Shown piece after piece: positions 18,570 to 27,649 of a DNA stretch of 64,000 nucleotides. The DNA is from Bartonella vinsonii subsp. berkhoffii ATCC 51672 (GTDB lineage Bacteria > Pseudomonadota > Alphaproteobacteria > Rhizobiales > Rhizobiaceae): contig NZ_CADEAK010000005.1 of NCBI RefSeq assembly GCF_902825225.1, positions 1 through 64,000 on the forward strand, in the 5' to 3' direction. Position 1 is the first letter of the stretch. Each line of letters starts with the position of its first letter. The position numbers and the translations under genes were made by a program. The notes under the pieces are model-generated. The model saw only the letters and a list, made by a program, of their open reading frames with translations, ran no database searches and was not told where the DNA came from.

Positions 18570-21485
18570 TCAAATCTTGCCAAGCATCTGTAGTTCCCGC
18601 AAAGCTGCCGCATCACGAGCAGATACATCAGGATAAGCTGGATCGCTCCCAACATCTTGTGTATAACGCCATGATCTAGCACATTTTTTTCCCAATGCCT
18701 TCTCCGGATACACACCAACACCTTCAACATCACTCAGAGTAAAAGCATCCTCAGGTGATGCATGCGGCTTAATTGTTAAAGCACTGGTGATGCAAATTTC
18801 CGCCATATCCAAGTTCTCCAATGCCTCCAATAAAGCTGGATTAGAAATAAAAACAATAGGTGCGGCTTCTAAAGATGACCCAATACGCTTATCAGCGCGT
18901 TCAAGCTCTAAAGCACCCGTCACAACCTTACGAACCTGTTTAACTTTTTTCCAACGTTCAGCCAAAGATTCGTTCTGCCATTCTTTTTGCACAGAGCAAA
19001 ATTGTTCCAGATGCACAGATTGGCTTTCTGGATAACGTTCCAACCAAGCCTCTTCCATTGTAAAAGGCAACATGGGAGCAAGCCATGTAACCATTCGTTT
19101 AAAAACCTCACGAACAACCTGCAAAGAAGCTTTACGCTTTTTTGATGAAGGAGCATCACAATAAAGAGAATCTTTGCGGATATCAAAATAAAATGCCGAT
19201 AATTCAATGATCGAAAAATCCAACAATGCACGCATAATCTTTTTGAAATCAAATTCATCATAGGCTCGATTAATCAATTGATCGAGTTCAAAAAGCCGAT
19301 GCAAAATAAGTTTTTCAAGATCTGGTAACTCGCAATAAGATATTTCCTCCCCTTCATCATGTGCTAACGTCCCAAGCATCCAACGAATTGCATTTCGTAG
19401 TTTACGATATGAGTCTACATTTGTTTGAAGAATTTTTCTGCCTAAACGTTGATCTTCCCAATAATCCGTTGTCATAACCCAAAGACGAAAAATATCGGCA
19501 CCAGATGTTTTAATGATTTCTTGTGGAACAACCGTGTTTCCCAAAGATTTAGACATTTTCTTGCCATTTTCATCCAAAGTAAAACCGTGTGTAATCACTG
19601 TCTTATAAGGAGAACAAGCGCGCGTACCACAACTTTCTAAAAGAGAGGACTGAAACCACCCACGATGTTGATCAGACCCTTCAAAATAAACATCGGCAGG
19701 CCATTTTAAATCAGCTCGATCTTCTAATACAAAATTATGGCTTGCTCCAGAATCAAACCACACATCAAGAATATCAAAAACCTGAACCCAAGACTCCTGT
19801 GCACGATCACCTAAAAAACGCTCACGCGCTCCCTCAGCAAACCATGCATCTGCCCCTTCTTCTTTAAAAGCCTGTAAAATACGCGCATTCACGCACTCAT
19901 CTTTCAGAACAACACCATCCTCACTGGCAAAAATACAAATAGGGACCCCCCAAGACCGCTGGCGAGAAAGAACCCAATCAGGACGATCTGCTATCATAGA
20001 AGCTAAACGGTTTTGTCCAGAAGAAGGAATAAAACGTGTCATCGAAACAGCTTCCAAAGCACGACTGCGTAGAGTTGAACCATCTCCAAGATCTTTATCC
20101 ATTGAAATAAACCATTGCGGTGTATTACGGAAAATAACCGGCTTTTTTGAACGCCAACTGTGAGGGTAAGAATGCTTTAAACGACCACGTGCAAACAATC
20201 GATCCGCTTTAATTAAAGCGTTAATAACCTCTCTATTGGCATCACCCATTTTTCCATTATCATCAATAACGCGTGCTGGCCCCTCTTGACGATCCGGCCC
20301 CAAACCAGGAACATCCTTCGTATAAAAACCAGCATCATCAACAGGAAATGGTATAGACGAATCAATCCCCGCCTGTTCCAATAAAGGCTTATAAACATTC
20401 CAAATTTCAAAATCCTCACGCCCATGGCTTGGTGCTGTATGAACAAAACCTGTACCAGCACTCTCCGTTACGTGCGAACCATCAAGCAGTGGAATCTGAT
20501 AACTATATCCTCCAGCCAAACCTTTGAGTGGATGAGAAAGAATAAGCGTTTTAAGTTCATCAGCAGAAACAACACGTAAACGTTTCAAAACAAGTTTTGC
20601 TTTTTCCGCACAACCCATAGCCAACGCATCAGCAAAAAGAAGTTTTTCTCCAGCTTGAGGACCAAAATCATTTTCTGCGCTTTCAACTTCATAAACACCA
20701 TAAGAAATCAGCGACGAATAACTAACAGCACGATTACCAGGGATTGTCCACGGAGTTGTAGTCCAAATCACGACATAAGCGTTATACAAATCGCTAGAAT
20801 CTGTTTTTAAAACAGGAAACTTAACCCAAATAACCTCCGACTCATGATCATGATATTCAATCTCTGCCTCTGCCAAAGCCGTACGCTCCACAACAGACCA
20901 CATCACAGGCTTTGAACCGCGATAAATCTGATCTGATAGAGCAAATTTCATCAATTCACCGGCAATGCGCCCTTCTGCATGAAAATCCATGGTGGTATAG
21001 GGCGATTTAAAATCTCCAACAACGCCAAGGCGTTTAAATTCTTCACTTTGAACAGTTATCCAGTGTTGCGCAAATTCACGGCATTCTTGACGAAATTCGT
21101 TAAGGGGTACATCATCCTTATTTTTCCCTTGTGCACGATATTTTTCTTCTATCTTCCATTCAATTGGAAGACCATGGCAGTCCCAACCAGGAACATAATT
21201 TGCATTAAAACCCCGCATTTGGAATGAACGAACAATCACATCCTTTAGAACTTTGTTTAAAGCATGGCCAATATGAATATGTCCATTTGCATAAGGTGGA
21301 CCATCATGAAGAATATACAATGGGCGATCTTTTGCTTGCTGACGCAATTGTGCATAAAGCCCCATATCTTCCCACCGTTCCATCAATTCAAGCTCTTTTT
21401 GCGGCAATCCGGCACGCATAGGAAAATTTGTTTGTGGTAGATAAAGAGTTTTCGAATAATCTATTGTTTCACTTTTCACAGTCAT
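18570..21485 (-). CDS. ileS: Isoleucyl-tRNA synthetase
   Basis: A 971-residue class Ia aminoacyl-tRNA synthetase charging tRNA-Ile. The HIGH signature is HIHIGH in [15 protein letters not shown] near residue 68, followed by [14 protein letters not shown]. The CP1 editing domain spans roughly 200-400 ([16 protein letters not shown] is its start). KMSKS is present exactly, near residue 643, within [15 protein letters not shown]. The anticodon-binding domain follows. The C-terminal zinc ribbon found in E. coli IleS is not seen, as in many rhizobial homologues. No lesions. Confidence 0.96.
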   Translation of the reverse strand: MTVKSETIDYSKTLYLPQTNFPMRAGLPQKELELMERWEDMGLYAQLRQQAKDRPLYILHDGPPYANGHIHIGHALNKVLKDVIVRSFQMRGFNANYVPGWDCHGLPIEWKIEEKYRAQGKNKDDVPLNEFRQECREFAQHWITVQSEEFKRLGVVGDFKSPYTTMDFHAEGRIAGELMKFALSDQIYRGSKPVMWSVVERTALAEAEIEYHDHESEVIWVKFPVLKTDSSDLYNAYVVIWTTTPWTIPGNRAVSYSSLISYGVYEVESAENDFGPQAGEKLLFADALAMGCAEKAKLVLKRLRVVSADELKTLILSHPLKGLAGGYSYQIPLLDGSHVTESAGTGFVHTAPSHGREDFEIWNVYKPLLEQAGIDSSIPFPVDDAGFYTKDVPGLGPDRQEGPARVIDDNGKMGDANREVINALIKADRLFARGRLKHSYPHSWRSKKPVIFRNTPQWFISMDKDLGDGSTLRSRALEAVSMTRFIPSSGQNRLASMIADRPDWVLSRQRSWGVPICIFASEDGVVLKDECVNARILQAFKEEGADAWFAEGARERFLGDRAQESWVQVFDILDVWFDSGASHNFVLEDRADLKWPADVYFEGSDQHRGWFQSSLLESCGTRACSPYKTVITHGFTLDENGKKMSKSLGNTVVPQEIIKTSGADIFRLWVMTTDYWEDQRLGRKILQTNVDSYRKLRNAIRWMLGTLAHDEGEEISYCELPDLEKLILHRLFELDQLINRAYDEFDFKKIMRALLDFSIIELSAFYFDIRKDSLYCDAPSSKKRKASLQVVREVFKRMVTWLAPMLPFTMEEAWLERYPESQSVHLEQFCSVQKEWQNESLAERWKKVKQVRKVVTGALELERADKRIGSSLEAAPIVFISNPALLEALENLDMAEICITSALTIKPHASPEDAFTLSDVEGVGVYPEKALGKKCARSWRYTQDVGSDPAYPDVSARDAAALRELQMLGKI

Positions 21486-21686
21486 TGTGAAATATTCCCA
21501 TCCACTTTTACGATTTCATTTTTGCATAACTTCCCTGAATTCTGCACTCTAATTTCTTAATCTATAGGGAAAGTCGAATGAATCATTCGTATTAAGCAGT
21601 AATCAGGAAGATATATCATCATGTTTTACGGGATTTATCATGAAATCACCAAGAAAGAAAACCCAAAAATGATCTTCTCAAAAAAT

Positions 21687-21713
21687 AAAGGCTCCACCAA
21701 TGGTGGAGCCTTT
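21687..21713 (-). terminator. Intrinsic terminator after the His-rich Hbp gene
   Basis: A 12-bp perfect stem (AAAGGCTCCACC / GGTGGAGCCTTT) with a 3-base loop; on the minus strand it is followed by ATTTTTTGAG. It lies 24 bases after the stop of the Hbp gene at 21737. The same AGGC/GCCT-type terminator recurs in degraded form through the array. Confidence 0.9.
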
Positions 21714-21736
21714 AGTAATTTATTCTTTACAACAAA

Positions 21737-23071
21737 TTAGAATTTGTAAGCTACACCAACACGGAAATCGTTGGTTTTATATTTCAGCTCAATTTTTTCT
21801 TTTGCAAATTTCTTTTTACCAAAATCGGAGTAACGATATTCCGCCCGTACAATCACATTGTCTAGCATTGCAAAGTCAATACCACCACCAACAGTATAAC
21901 CAATCATAGTCTTTGTTTCATCGGTTAAATTCTTAGAAGAAACGACTCTTCCATCCTCTTTCTTTAGTGATATCGACAAAGTGTCTTGGAGCTGCGCATA
22001 AGCAACACCACCAGCAACATAAGGCATAAAGCGATCAGCAGCAAAACCGATACGCACCCGTGTCGCACCAGCCCAATTCTGTTTTAGAGTATGGCTTAAA
22101 GTTTCAGCTTCACTGTCTCTCTCCAAACCAAGTTCGGAGACCACTTTTCTCATCTGCTCTATACCATATACACTGCTAGCCTTTTTATCCGAAGCTTGTA
22201 CACCATGCCTAGCCGCATTATTTGCACCATGGGGATTTCCATGAGGATTAGAAGCGTATGAATGAGCGCCAGCACCGTGATGTGCACTGTGCGGATGAGA
22301 ACTATGTCCCGCCCCATTAGATGCACCACGCGAATGAACACCATATCCACCGTTACTTTGTATACTGCGAGAATGACTTTGAGAAACTCCGCTTACCCTA
22401 TTATCAGAATGCGCTACTGTATCTGCTGAACCTGCTGGCGCCGATGCTACCGATTGCGTTGTCTCCTCTGATCCTGACCTTGCCAATAATGGCCTTCCTT
22501 TTGCTGCTCCTGATGTTACTGGTTTTGCTGATGACTCCGCTGATACCCCTGATACTGGTGCTGTTGAAGCGACTGGCTTCGCTGCTATTTGTGATGCTGC
22601 TCGTCCGCCTGCCGACATGCTTCCTGATATGCCTGATGCTGACCGTGCTGATCTACGAGATCTTGCTACTAAATTGTCTACCTCAGCATCATCAGATGCA
22701 CCTAGAGTGATAGTCTTTGTGTGTTTTTGTCCAGACAAAATTAAATCCGTATCGATACCAAAAATGAAGTTATCGCCGAGATCAATATTAGAACCTATGT
22801 AAAGACCTCCTTCAAAACCTGAAAGTTTAGGTGAAAAATCTTTACTTAGCGGTACACTCTTATCCTTACCAACAATGCTCATATCAGTTCTACTGGAAAA
22901 ACCAGCAACTTGGCCACCCAAGTAAAAACCCGCCCATGTAAAATTAGGAGCGACAAAAGCTGGTGAAGAAGCTTTCGCTGGCTGTTGAGGAACTATAACA
23001 TCAGCTGCCTGTGCCGTAGAAGCTGAAATTAAAGCAAAAATAGATGCTGTAATTAAACGTTTCGTATTCAT
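21737..23071 (-). CDS. Hbp/Pap31-family outer-membrane protein with His/Ser-rich insert
   Basis: A 444-residue member of the Bartonella hemin-binding protein family (Omp25-like eight-stranded barrels). A signal peptide ends at AQA-AD (residue about 22), followed by WAGFYLGGQVAGFSS and the terminal strands REEYRYSDFG-like (RAEYRYSDFGKKKF) and NDFRVGVAYKF with the C-terminal Phe used for barrel insertion. Unlike its neighbours it carries an insert of about 160 residues (roughly 138-300) rich in Ser, Ala, Gly and, from 246 to 289, about ten His residues. The insert falls where the paralogs have an exposed loop, so it may be surface-displayed and could bind heme or metals (inference). The start MNTKRLITAS follows GGAG by nine bases; the longer frame adds no family sequence. 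Confidence 0.9.
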   Translation of the reverse strand: MNTKRLITASIFALISASTAQAADVIVPQQPAKASSPAFVAPNFTWAGFYLGGQVAGFSSRTDMSIVGKDKSVPLSKDFSPKLSGFEGGLYIGSNIDLGDNFIFGIDTDLILSGQKHTKTITLGASDDAEVDNLVARSRRSARSASGISGSMSAGGRAASQIAAKPVASTAPVSGVSAESSAKPVTSGAAKGRPLLARSGSEETTQSVASAPAGSADTVAHSDNRVSGVSQSHSRSIQSNGGYGVHSRGASNGAGHSSHPHSAHHGAGAHSYASNPHGNPHGANNAARHGVQASDKKASSVYGIEQMRKVVSELGLERDSEAETLSHTLKQNWAGATRVRIGFAADRFMPYVAGGVAYAQLQDTLSISLKKEDGRVVSSKNLTDETKTMIGYTVGGGIDFAMLDNVIVRAEYRYSDFGKKKFAKEKIELKYKTNDFRVGVAYKF

Positions 23072-23121
23072 AAAATATCTCCAAATATCCAAAACGGTGC
23101 ATATATAGTGCATTTGTTTTA

Positions 23122-23150
23122 AAATATCTGTAGCAAAAATATCACACTCA
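23122..23150 (-). promoter_or_regulatory. Conserved upstream box of the hbp genes (H-box-like), copy 1
   Basis: The minus strand reads TGATATTTTTGCTACAGATAT about 50 bases before the start at 23071. Near-identical blocks precede the other three intact paralogs. Published work on B. quintana describes an H-box before hbp genes bound by the iron-response regulator Irr; equating this block with it is my inference. Confidence 0.6.
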
Positions 23151-23159
23151 CAAAAAAAT

Positions 23160-23186
23160 AGAGGCCCCGTCAAATACGGGGCCTCT
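23160..23186 (-). terminator. Intrinsic terminator after the second Hbp gene
   Basis: An 11-bp stem (AGAGGCCCCGT / ACGGGGCCTCT) with loop CAAAT. The minus strand continues TATTTTTTTGTG, a clear U-tract. It sits 41 bases after the stop at 23228 and just upstream of the H-box-like block of the next gene. Confidence 0.9.
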
Positions 23187-23227
23187 GAGAAATCTCATTT
23201 TGTCTTAATAAATTCAGTTTGGCTCAA

Positions 23228-24058
23228 TTAGAATTTGTAAGCTACACCAACACGGAAATCATTGGTTTTGTAGCTAAACTCATCTTTATCCCTATCGAAT
23301 TGCTTTTTACCGTAATCTGAATAACGATATTCTGCACGCAGTAAGACATTATCAGTCATTGCGATATCAACACCACCACCAAGGGTATAACCAACAAACG
23401 TCTTTGTTGCATCAAAGAGTTTAGCAGTAGCGATTTCTGCATTACCCTTAGCTTCTGTTGCCTTAATCGTATAGGTACCTTGCATCTGCGCATAGGCAAC
23501 ACCACCAGCAACATAAGGCATAATGTGATCAGCCGCTGCAAAACCGATACGCACCCGTGTAGCACCAGACCATTTTTCTTTTAGAGTACTACTATCTGTA
23601 CGCTTGTCACCTGTCTTGATAGCAGCAATTTGTTTTCCTGTAGCAGGACTGGCCTTCAGTTGTGTAAGATCACCCTTAAAAGCATCAAGTTCATCTGCTT
23701 CAAGAACATGTGAAAAACGCTCTTTTGTTTCTTCACGATCAGCCCAGACTGCATCGGTTTCAACACCTAGTATGAGATTATTCCCAAGTTCTATATTGGA
23801 ACCCGCATAAACGCCACCCATGAAACCAGAAGGCTTAGGTGTTAAATCTTTGTTAAGTTTATTTTTGCTCGGTTCAGTTATCTCAACCTTACTTGAAAAG
23901 CTCCCAACTTGACCACCAATATAGAAACCTGTCCAAGAAAATGCAGGGGCAGAAATAACTGGTGCTGCTTCATGAGGGATGATAACATCAGCAGCTTGTA
24001 CTGCAGAAGCTGAAGCCAAAGCGATAACAGACGTCGTTATTAATGATTTTATATTCAT
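23228..24058 (-). CDS. Hbp/Pap31-family hemin-binding outer-membrane protein
   Basis: A 276-residue paralog of the compact type. A signal peptide (MNIKSLITTSVIALASASA, cleavage after VQA) precedes AADVIIPHEAAP. The first barrel strands contain FSWTGFYIGGQVGSFSSK, SGFMGGVYAGSNIELGNN and a GVETDAVWAD turn. The middle loop (about 125-165) is charged and unique to this copy. The C-terminal barrel has WSGATRVRIGFAA, MPYVAGGVAYAQMQGTY, VLLRAEYRYSDYGKKQF and the final NDFRVGVAYKF. AGGAG lies seven bases before the ATG. In B. quintana and B. henselae such proteins bind hemin at the cell surface and are transcribed singly; the flanking terminators here support that. Confidence 0.92.
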   Translation of the reverse strand: MNIKSLITTSVIALASASAVQAADVIIPHEAAPVISAPAFSWTGFYIGGQVGSFSSKVEITEPSKNKLNKDLTPKPSGFMGGVYAGSNIELGNNLILGVETDAVWADREETKERFSHVLEADELDAFKGDLTQLKASPATGKQIAAIKTGDKRTDSSTLKEKWSGATRVRIGFAAADHIMPYVAGGVAYAQMQGTYTIKATEAKGNAEIATAKLFDATKTFVGYTLGGGVDIAMTDNVLLRAEYRYSDYGKKQFDRDKDEFSYKTNDFRVGVAYKF

Positions 24059-24109
24059 ATTTTGCTCCTAATTTATTTATGGAACTATCTTATAGGACTA
24101 GGTAAAGAA

Positions 24110-24137
24110 AATCTGTAGCAAAAATGACACTGTCATA
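24110..24137 (-). promoter_or_regulatory. H-box-like block, copy 2
   Basis: The minus strand reads TATGACAGTGTCATTTTTGC then TACAGATT, ending 51 bases before the start at 24058. It contains the short palindrome TGACAGTGTCA and matches the core TCATTTTTGCTACAGAT shared by the array. Confidence 0.55.
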
Positions 24138-24144
24138 GAAATAA

Positions 24145-24311
24145 AGGCCCCATTCAGAAACGGGACCTCTTAACAATTTCGTTTATAGAAAAGCTTTTTG
24201 AGTTATAAAAATCGCAACTCATTGATCTTACAGGTAAATTTAAACTTATGTCTATGCGTTCCTTTTTACCAAGATCAATAATTAACGAATTTCTACATAT
24301 GCAATAATATT
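24145..24311 (-). pseudogene. Relic of an hbp 3' end with a degraded terminator
   Basis: At 24145-24169 there is an imperfect copy of the array terminator (AGGCCCC ... CGGGACCT). Upstream of it, 24200-24300 aligns by eye with the 3' ends of the intact paralogs: CTTTTTACCAAGATCAATAA at 24270 corresponds to CTTTTTACCAAAATCTGAAT in the next gene. Only the last strands of a barrel are recognisable, with stops and small indels. It lies directly after the end of the following intact hbp gene, as a second, decayed 3' end. Confidence 0.6.
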
Positions 24312-24339
24312 TTTTCTGTGGCAATATTGCCACAGAAAA
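24312..24339. repeat. 28-base perfect palindrome
   Basis: The 14-base arm TTTTCTGTGGCAAT is followed directly by its exact reverse complement. It can form a 12-13 bp hairpin. It lies between the relic and the stop of the hbp gene at 24393, so it may terminate that transcript, but neither side has a U-tract. Confidence 0.6.
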
Positions 24340-24392
24340 TAACTCAAGCTTCATCAAAATAGAACTTTTGAACAATTTTCCTTACAAATAAA

Positions 24393-25244
24393 CTAAAATT
24401 TATAAGCTACACCAACACGAAAATCGTTGGTCTTATAATTAAATTCAGCTTCGTCATCTTTGAATTTCTTTTTACCAAAATCTGAATAACGATATTCCGC
24501 GCGCAACAAAATATTGTCAGTCATTGCAAAATCGACACCTCCCCCAACTGTAAAGCCAACCATCGTTTTTGTTTTATCACCCACAGTACCGATAACTGTT
24601 TTATTTGGTTTATTCTCTACCGATTTTTTTGTTCCAGAAATTATAGAAATACCTTGCATTTGTGCATAAGCAATACCACCAGCGATATAAGGCATAATGC
24701 AATTTGCGGCTGCAAAACCAATCCGTGCTCGCGTGGCACCAGACCATTTTTCTTTATAAGTAAAACTATATGATCCTGTATCGCCTGCTACAAATTTTTC
24801 GTCGTCACCCAACTTAATGCCGGCATCTGTAAACGTGTTGTTAAAATCCTCAAGATCATCACCCTCAAGTTCTTTTGTAGAGAGCGTTTTTGTATCTCCT
24901 CTATCAGCCCAAACTGCATCGGTTTCAACACCTAGTATGAGATTATTCCCAAGTTCTATATTGGAACCGGCATAAATTCCTCCCATAAAACCTGAAGGCT
25001 TAGGGGTCTGATCTTTACCAAAAAACTCATTTTTCTTACCAGAATCTGTTATTTCAACCTTACTTGAAAAATTCCCAACTTGACCACCAAGATAAAAACC
25101 TGTCCAAGAAAATGTGGAGGGAGACACAATCGGTGTCACCCGAGGGGATACTACCTCATGTGGAACGACAATATCAGCAGCTTGTGCCGCAGAAGTTGAA
25201 ATCAAAGCGATAACAGAGGTCATCATTAAATATTTTATATTCAT
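24393..25244 (-). CDS. Hbp/Pap31-family hemin-binding outer-membrane protein
   Basis: A 283-residue paralog. The signal peptide ends AQA-AD near residue 22; the mature start DIVVPHEVVSPRVTPIVSPS is longer and Pro-richer than in its neighbours. Shared barrel signatures: FSWTGFYLGGQVGNFSSK, SGFMGGIYAGSNIELGNN, GVETDAVWADRGD, YKEKWSGATRARIGFAA, YIAGGIAYAQMQG, RAEYRYSDFGKKKF and final NDFRVGVAYKF. The 5' half is nearly identical to the gene at 23228, including long DNA identity across the GSNIELGNN region, while the loops differ. This suggests gene conversion between copies with diversifying surface loops (inference). Confidence 0.92.
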   Translation of the reverse strand: MNIKYLMMTSVIALISTSAAQAADIVVPHEVVSPRVTPIVSPSTFSWTGFYLGGQVGNFSSKVEITDSGKKNEFFGKDQTPKPSGFMGGIYAGSNIELGNNLILGVETDAVWADRGDTKTLSTKELEGDDLEDFNNTFTDAGIKLGDDEKFVAGDTGSYSFTYKEKWSGATRARIGFAAANCIMPYIAGGIAYAQMQGISIISGTKKSVENKPNKTVIGTVGDKTKTMVGFTVGGGVDFAMTDNILLRAEYRYSDFGKKKFKDDEAEFNYKTNDFRVGVAYKF

Positions 25245-25291
25245 AAATTTCGCTCCTAATTCATATAGTGCAATGCTGCGCCATCACGCAA

Positions 25292-25323
25292 AAATATCTG
25301 TAGGTAAAAATGATACAGCCATA
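25292..25323 (-). promoter_or_regulatory. H-box-like block, copy 3
   Basis: The minus strand reads GTATGGCTGTATCATTTTTA then CCTACAGATATTT, ending 47 bases before the start at 25244. It has one extra base relative to the other copies (ACCTACAG instead of ACTACAG). Confidence 0.55.
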
Positions 25324-25329
25324 CAGAAT

Positions 25330-25500
25330 GGAGGCTCCATTCAAAGAGAGAGCTGCTTAATAAACTAGGTGGACACTAAAGTTTTTCAATTACATATACA
25401 GAAATTATTGATGTTATAAGAGCTTTCATCTTTATCCTTTGAAAATTTCTCTTTACCACAATCAATAAGCAACGTTGTTGGACATGTGTAATAATTAATA
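25330..25500 (-). pseudogene. Second relic of an hbp 3' end
   Basis: At 25330-25355 there is a decayed terminator (GGAGGCTCC ... AGAGCTGC). From 25395 to 25485 the sequence matches the paralogs' 3' ends by eye: GAAATTATTGATGTTATAAG corresponds to GAAATCATTGGTTTTGTAAG, and TTTCTCTTTACCACAATCAA to TTTCTTTTTACCAAAATCCG. Stops and indels make it non-coding. Its position after an intact hbp gene repeats the arrangement at 24145-24311. Confidence 0.6.
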
Positions 25501-25537
25501 ATATTGAATCCTGTAACAATATAGCCATAAAAACAAC

Positions 25538-25564
25538 AGAAGCTCCGCCAAAGACGGAACCTCT
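25538..25564 (-). terminator. Terminator after the fourth Hbp gene
   Basis: The minus strand forms a 10-bp stem (AGAGGTTCCG / CGGAGCTTCT, two G-U pairs) with a 7-base loop, followed by GTTGTTTTTATGG. It lies 24 bases after the stop at 25588. Confidence 0.75.
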
Positions 25565-25587
25565 GTATGATTTATTTTACAAATACA

Positions 25588-26418
25588 TTAAAATTTGTAA
25601 GCTACACCAACGCGGAAATCATTGGTTTTGTAAGAAGTTTCATATTTATCGTTTGAGTATTTCTTTTTACCAAAATCCGAGTAACGATATTCAGCGCGAA
25701 CAATAACATTATTGCTCATTGCCAAATCAACACCCGCACCAAGGGTGTAACCAACAAATGTCTTTGTTTCATCAGACAAGTTACCAGAAGCTATGACTTT
25801 GCCTGAATCCTTTCCTGTTATTGATATCGATGTGATATCTTGAAGCTGCGTATAGGCAATACCACCAGCGATATAAGGCATAATGCGCTCAGCAGCAAAA
25901 CCAATCCGGACCCGTGTAGCACCAGACCACTTCTCCTTAAAAGTGAAACTGCTGGAGCGTTTATCACCGGCTTGGATCTCTTCATTAATCTTAATACCAG
26001 CGTCCCTCACTATCCTAGTAACATAATCTTTGTGATTTGAAGCAATGAGATACACTTTCCCGGTTTTGGTATCACTTTTGTCAGACCACATGATATCCGT
26101 ATCAACACCTAAAATAAGGCCATTGCCGAGATCAATATTGGAGCCTGCATACAGTCCACCCATAAAACCTGATAATTTAGGTAAAAAGTCTTCATCTACT
26201 GGAATGTTTTTCCCATTACTGAGAATATCCATTTTTGTTTTACTTGAAAAACCACCAATCTGACCACCAATGTAAAAACCTGTCCAAGAAAAAGTTGGAG
26301 CCACAACAATTGGTGCAACAGGCGTAGGATTGGGACGAACAATAACATCTGCTGCCTGCGCTGCTGAAGCTGAAACAAAAGTAAAAGCAGAAACTGTTAT
26401 TAACCATCTCATATTCAT
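25588..26418 (-). CDS. Hbp/Pap31-family hemin-binding outer-membrane protein
   Basis: A 276-residue paralog. The signal peptide (MNMRWLITVSAFTFVSASA, cleavage near AQA-AD) is followed by VIVRPNPTPVAPIVVAPT and the barrel signatures FSWTGFYIGGQIGGFSSK, SGFMGGLYAGSNIDLGNG, WSGATRVRIGFAAERIMPY, YIAGGIAYTQLQDITSIS, VIVRAEYRYSDFG and NDFRVGVAYKF. The segments SISITGKDSGKVIASGNL and SNIDLG resemble the His-rich paralog at 21737 more than the two middle genes, so the array has two subgroups. The start at 26418 was preferred over the longer frame because GGAGAG precedes it and the signal peptide then starts correctly. Confidence 0.9.
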   Translation of the reverse strand: MNMRWLITVSAFTFVSASAAQAADVIVRPNPTPVAPIVVAPTFSWTGFYIGGQIGGFSSKTKMDILSNGKNIPVDEDFLPKLSGFMGGLYAGSNIDLGNGLILGVDTDIMWSDKSDTKTGKVYLIASNHKDYVTRIVRDAGIKINEEIQAGDKRSSSFTFKEKWSGATRVRIGFAAERIMPYIAGGIAYTQLQDITSISITGKDSGKVIASGNLSDETKTFVGYTLGAGVDLAMSNNVIVRAEYRYSDFGKKKYSNDKYETSYKTNDFRVGVAYKF

Positions 26419-26471
26419 AATTTCTCTCCATAGTTGAATATTTGAACACAGGATTGCATATAGAGCCCCTT

Positions 26472-26505
26472 CTACAGATATCTGTAGTAAAAATGATACA
26501 CTCAT
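26472..26505 (-). promoter_or_regulatory. H-box-like block, copy 4, with a 16-base palindrome
   Basis: The minus strand reads TATGAGTGTATCATTTTTAC then the perfect palindrome CTACAGATATCTGTAG (26472-26487), about 54 bases before the start at 26418. In the other copies only one half of this palindrome is kept, so it may be the most complete operator. Confidence 0.6.
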
Positions 26506-26541
26506 AAAAAAACAAAAAGCCTCCCCCTCTCTTCTCTTCAA

Positions 26542-27189
26542 CTATTTGATCTATGATCAATGAGAATTCTTTAGCTATGCCAATGTAAGCAATTCATCCT
26601 TTCACTCAAATTTACTGCTGTTGTTCTTTATGGATTTTTATCAAAATCTAAAAGCATCCTCTATGAAAATCATGCTCTAGCGGTTGATGTGATATTCACC
26701 CTCCCCTGTCCATAAACGCCATCTTCAGCTTCAACTATCCCATTTAATAGCTTATCTCTTTAGACTTCTCTCTCGCTTGAAAAGAAAAAATTTTCTCTCC
26801 GCATACAACATCATAAAAACTACCGCAGCCTTATAATTCCAGCTCTTTTTTTTCAAAACTCTTTACACATTTGTTTTTTAATAGCTCCATTATCTTACGC
26901 TCTTTATCAGTCTCAATCCTCGTCCTCATCACTGCACGAAATTTGCAAAATAAAAAAGAACAACAATTCCCCTCCAAACACAGATATTGTAACTCTTTAT
27001 TTGCTCTTACACCTTTCCTTTTACTGAAATAGGGATACCCCGTGCATTTTATATCAATGATACATTCTCTTTCCTCACAAACAGACCCCACAACCAAAAA
27101 TGCAAATTCATAATGCTAGCACCTAACCTTCTCCCTTCCTTTAGACTTCACCAATTACCAAGAGTAAAATTACGTACTGCTTCGCTTAT
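26542..27189 (-). other. Intergenic stretch, nothing recognised
   Basis: No gene is supported. A stretch near 26565-26600 resembles an hbp 3' end very weakly (AGCTATGCCAATGTAAGC). An 88-codon minus ORF at 26831-27097 has an unusual Cys/Lys-rich translation with no signal peptide or recognisable motif and is probably chance. Confidence 0.35.
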
Positions 27190-27507
27190 TTATAGACTCA
27201 TCGGGCCTCTCGTAAACAAACTTGGCCGACCTTTTTTACCCCCACGAGGACCTCTTCGTTTAGAAGAAGACGCTACAGGTATCAACTCAACAGCCCCACT
27301 CTCTTGATTATTCTCAATACAAGAAAAATTCGTTTGTATAACTTCAGATAAACTATTGCTAACCTGTTGAGGAGAAAAAGAAGCTTTCGAAGGAATAGCG
27401 AAAGATATACTCTGCTTCAGCTTTTGAGCAACAATCAAACTTGCTCCTTGAACTACAGAAATTGAAGCAAAAGTAGCAAAAGCTGTAATAAAATATTTTA
27501 GGTTCAT
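27190..27507 (-). CDS. Hbp-type signal peptide fused to an unrelated short tail
   Basis: A 105-residue ORF with an Hbp-like leader (MNLKYFITAFATFASISVVQGASLIV) and a ribosome binding site like the paralogs (AAGGAG before the ATG). No barrel sequence follows: the mature part is Ser/Gln/Val-rich and ends in a very basic segment (SSKRRGPRGGKKGRP). A degenerate H-box-like block lies upstream. It is most likely a derivative of an hbp gene that kept the export signal and lost the barrel; whether it is expressed is unknown. The barrel-end relic at 27650-27720 lies upstream of it rather than downstream, so it is not simply its missing half. Confidence 0.5.
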   Translation of the reverse strand: MNLKYFITAFATFASISVVQGASLIVAQKLKQSISFAIPSKASFSPQQVSNSLSEVIQTNFSCIENNQESGAVELIPVASSSKRRGPRGGKKGRPSLFTRGPMSL

Positions 27508-27563
27508 AGATCTAACTCCTTATAAATATCCATAATGAGTTTTACCTAGTGCACCTACTTCAA

Positions 27564-27591
27564 ATTTCCATAGAAAATGATACGCTTCATA
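27564..27591 (-). promoter_or_regulatory. Degenerate H-box-like block, copy 5
   Basis: The minus strand reads TATGAAGCGTATCATTTTCT then ATGGAAAT, about 57 bases before the start at 27507. The core TATCATTTT is kept, but CTACAGAT has become CTATGGAA, so binding may be lost. Confidence 0.4.
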
Positions 27592-27649
27592 GATAAAAAG
27601 TTAAGAATCTTAAAAAGTAAAAATTTGTTGCAGTTTAATTTAAAAAAAT

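Noticed and set aside
22321-22710. 129-codon plus-strand ORF with a very hydrophobic, Leu-rich translation
   Set aside because: It is antisense to the Ser/Ala/His-rich insert of the Hbp paralog; Ser and Ala codons read in reverse give Leu/Met/Ile runs. No ribosome binding site.
26831-27097. 88-codon minus-strand ORF, Cys/Lys-rich
   Set aside because: No signal, motif or good ribosome binding site; composition looks random.
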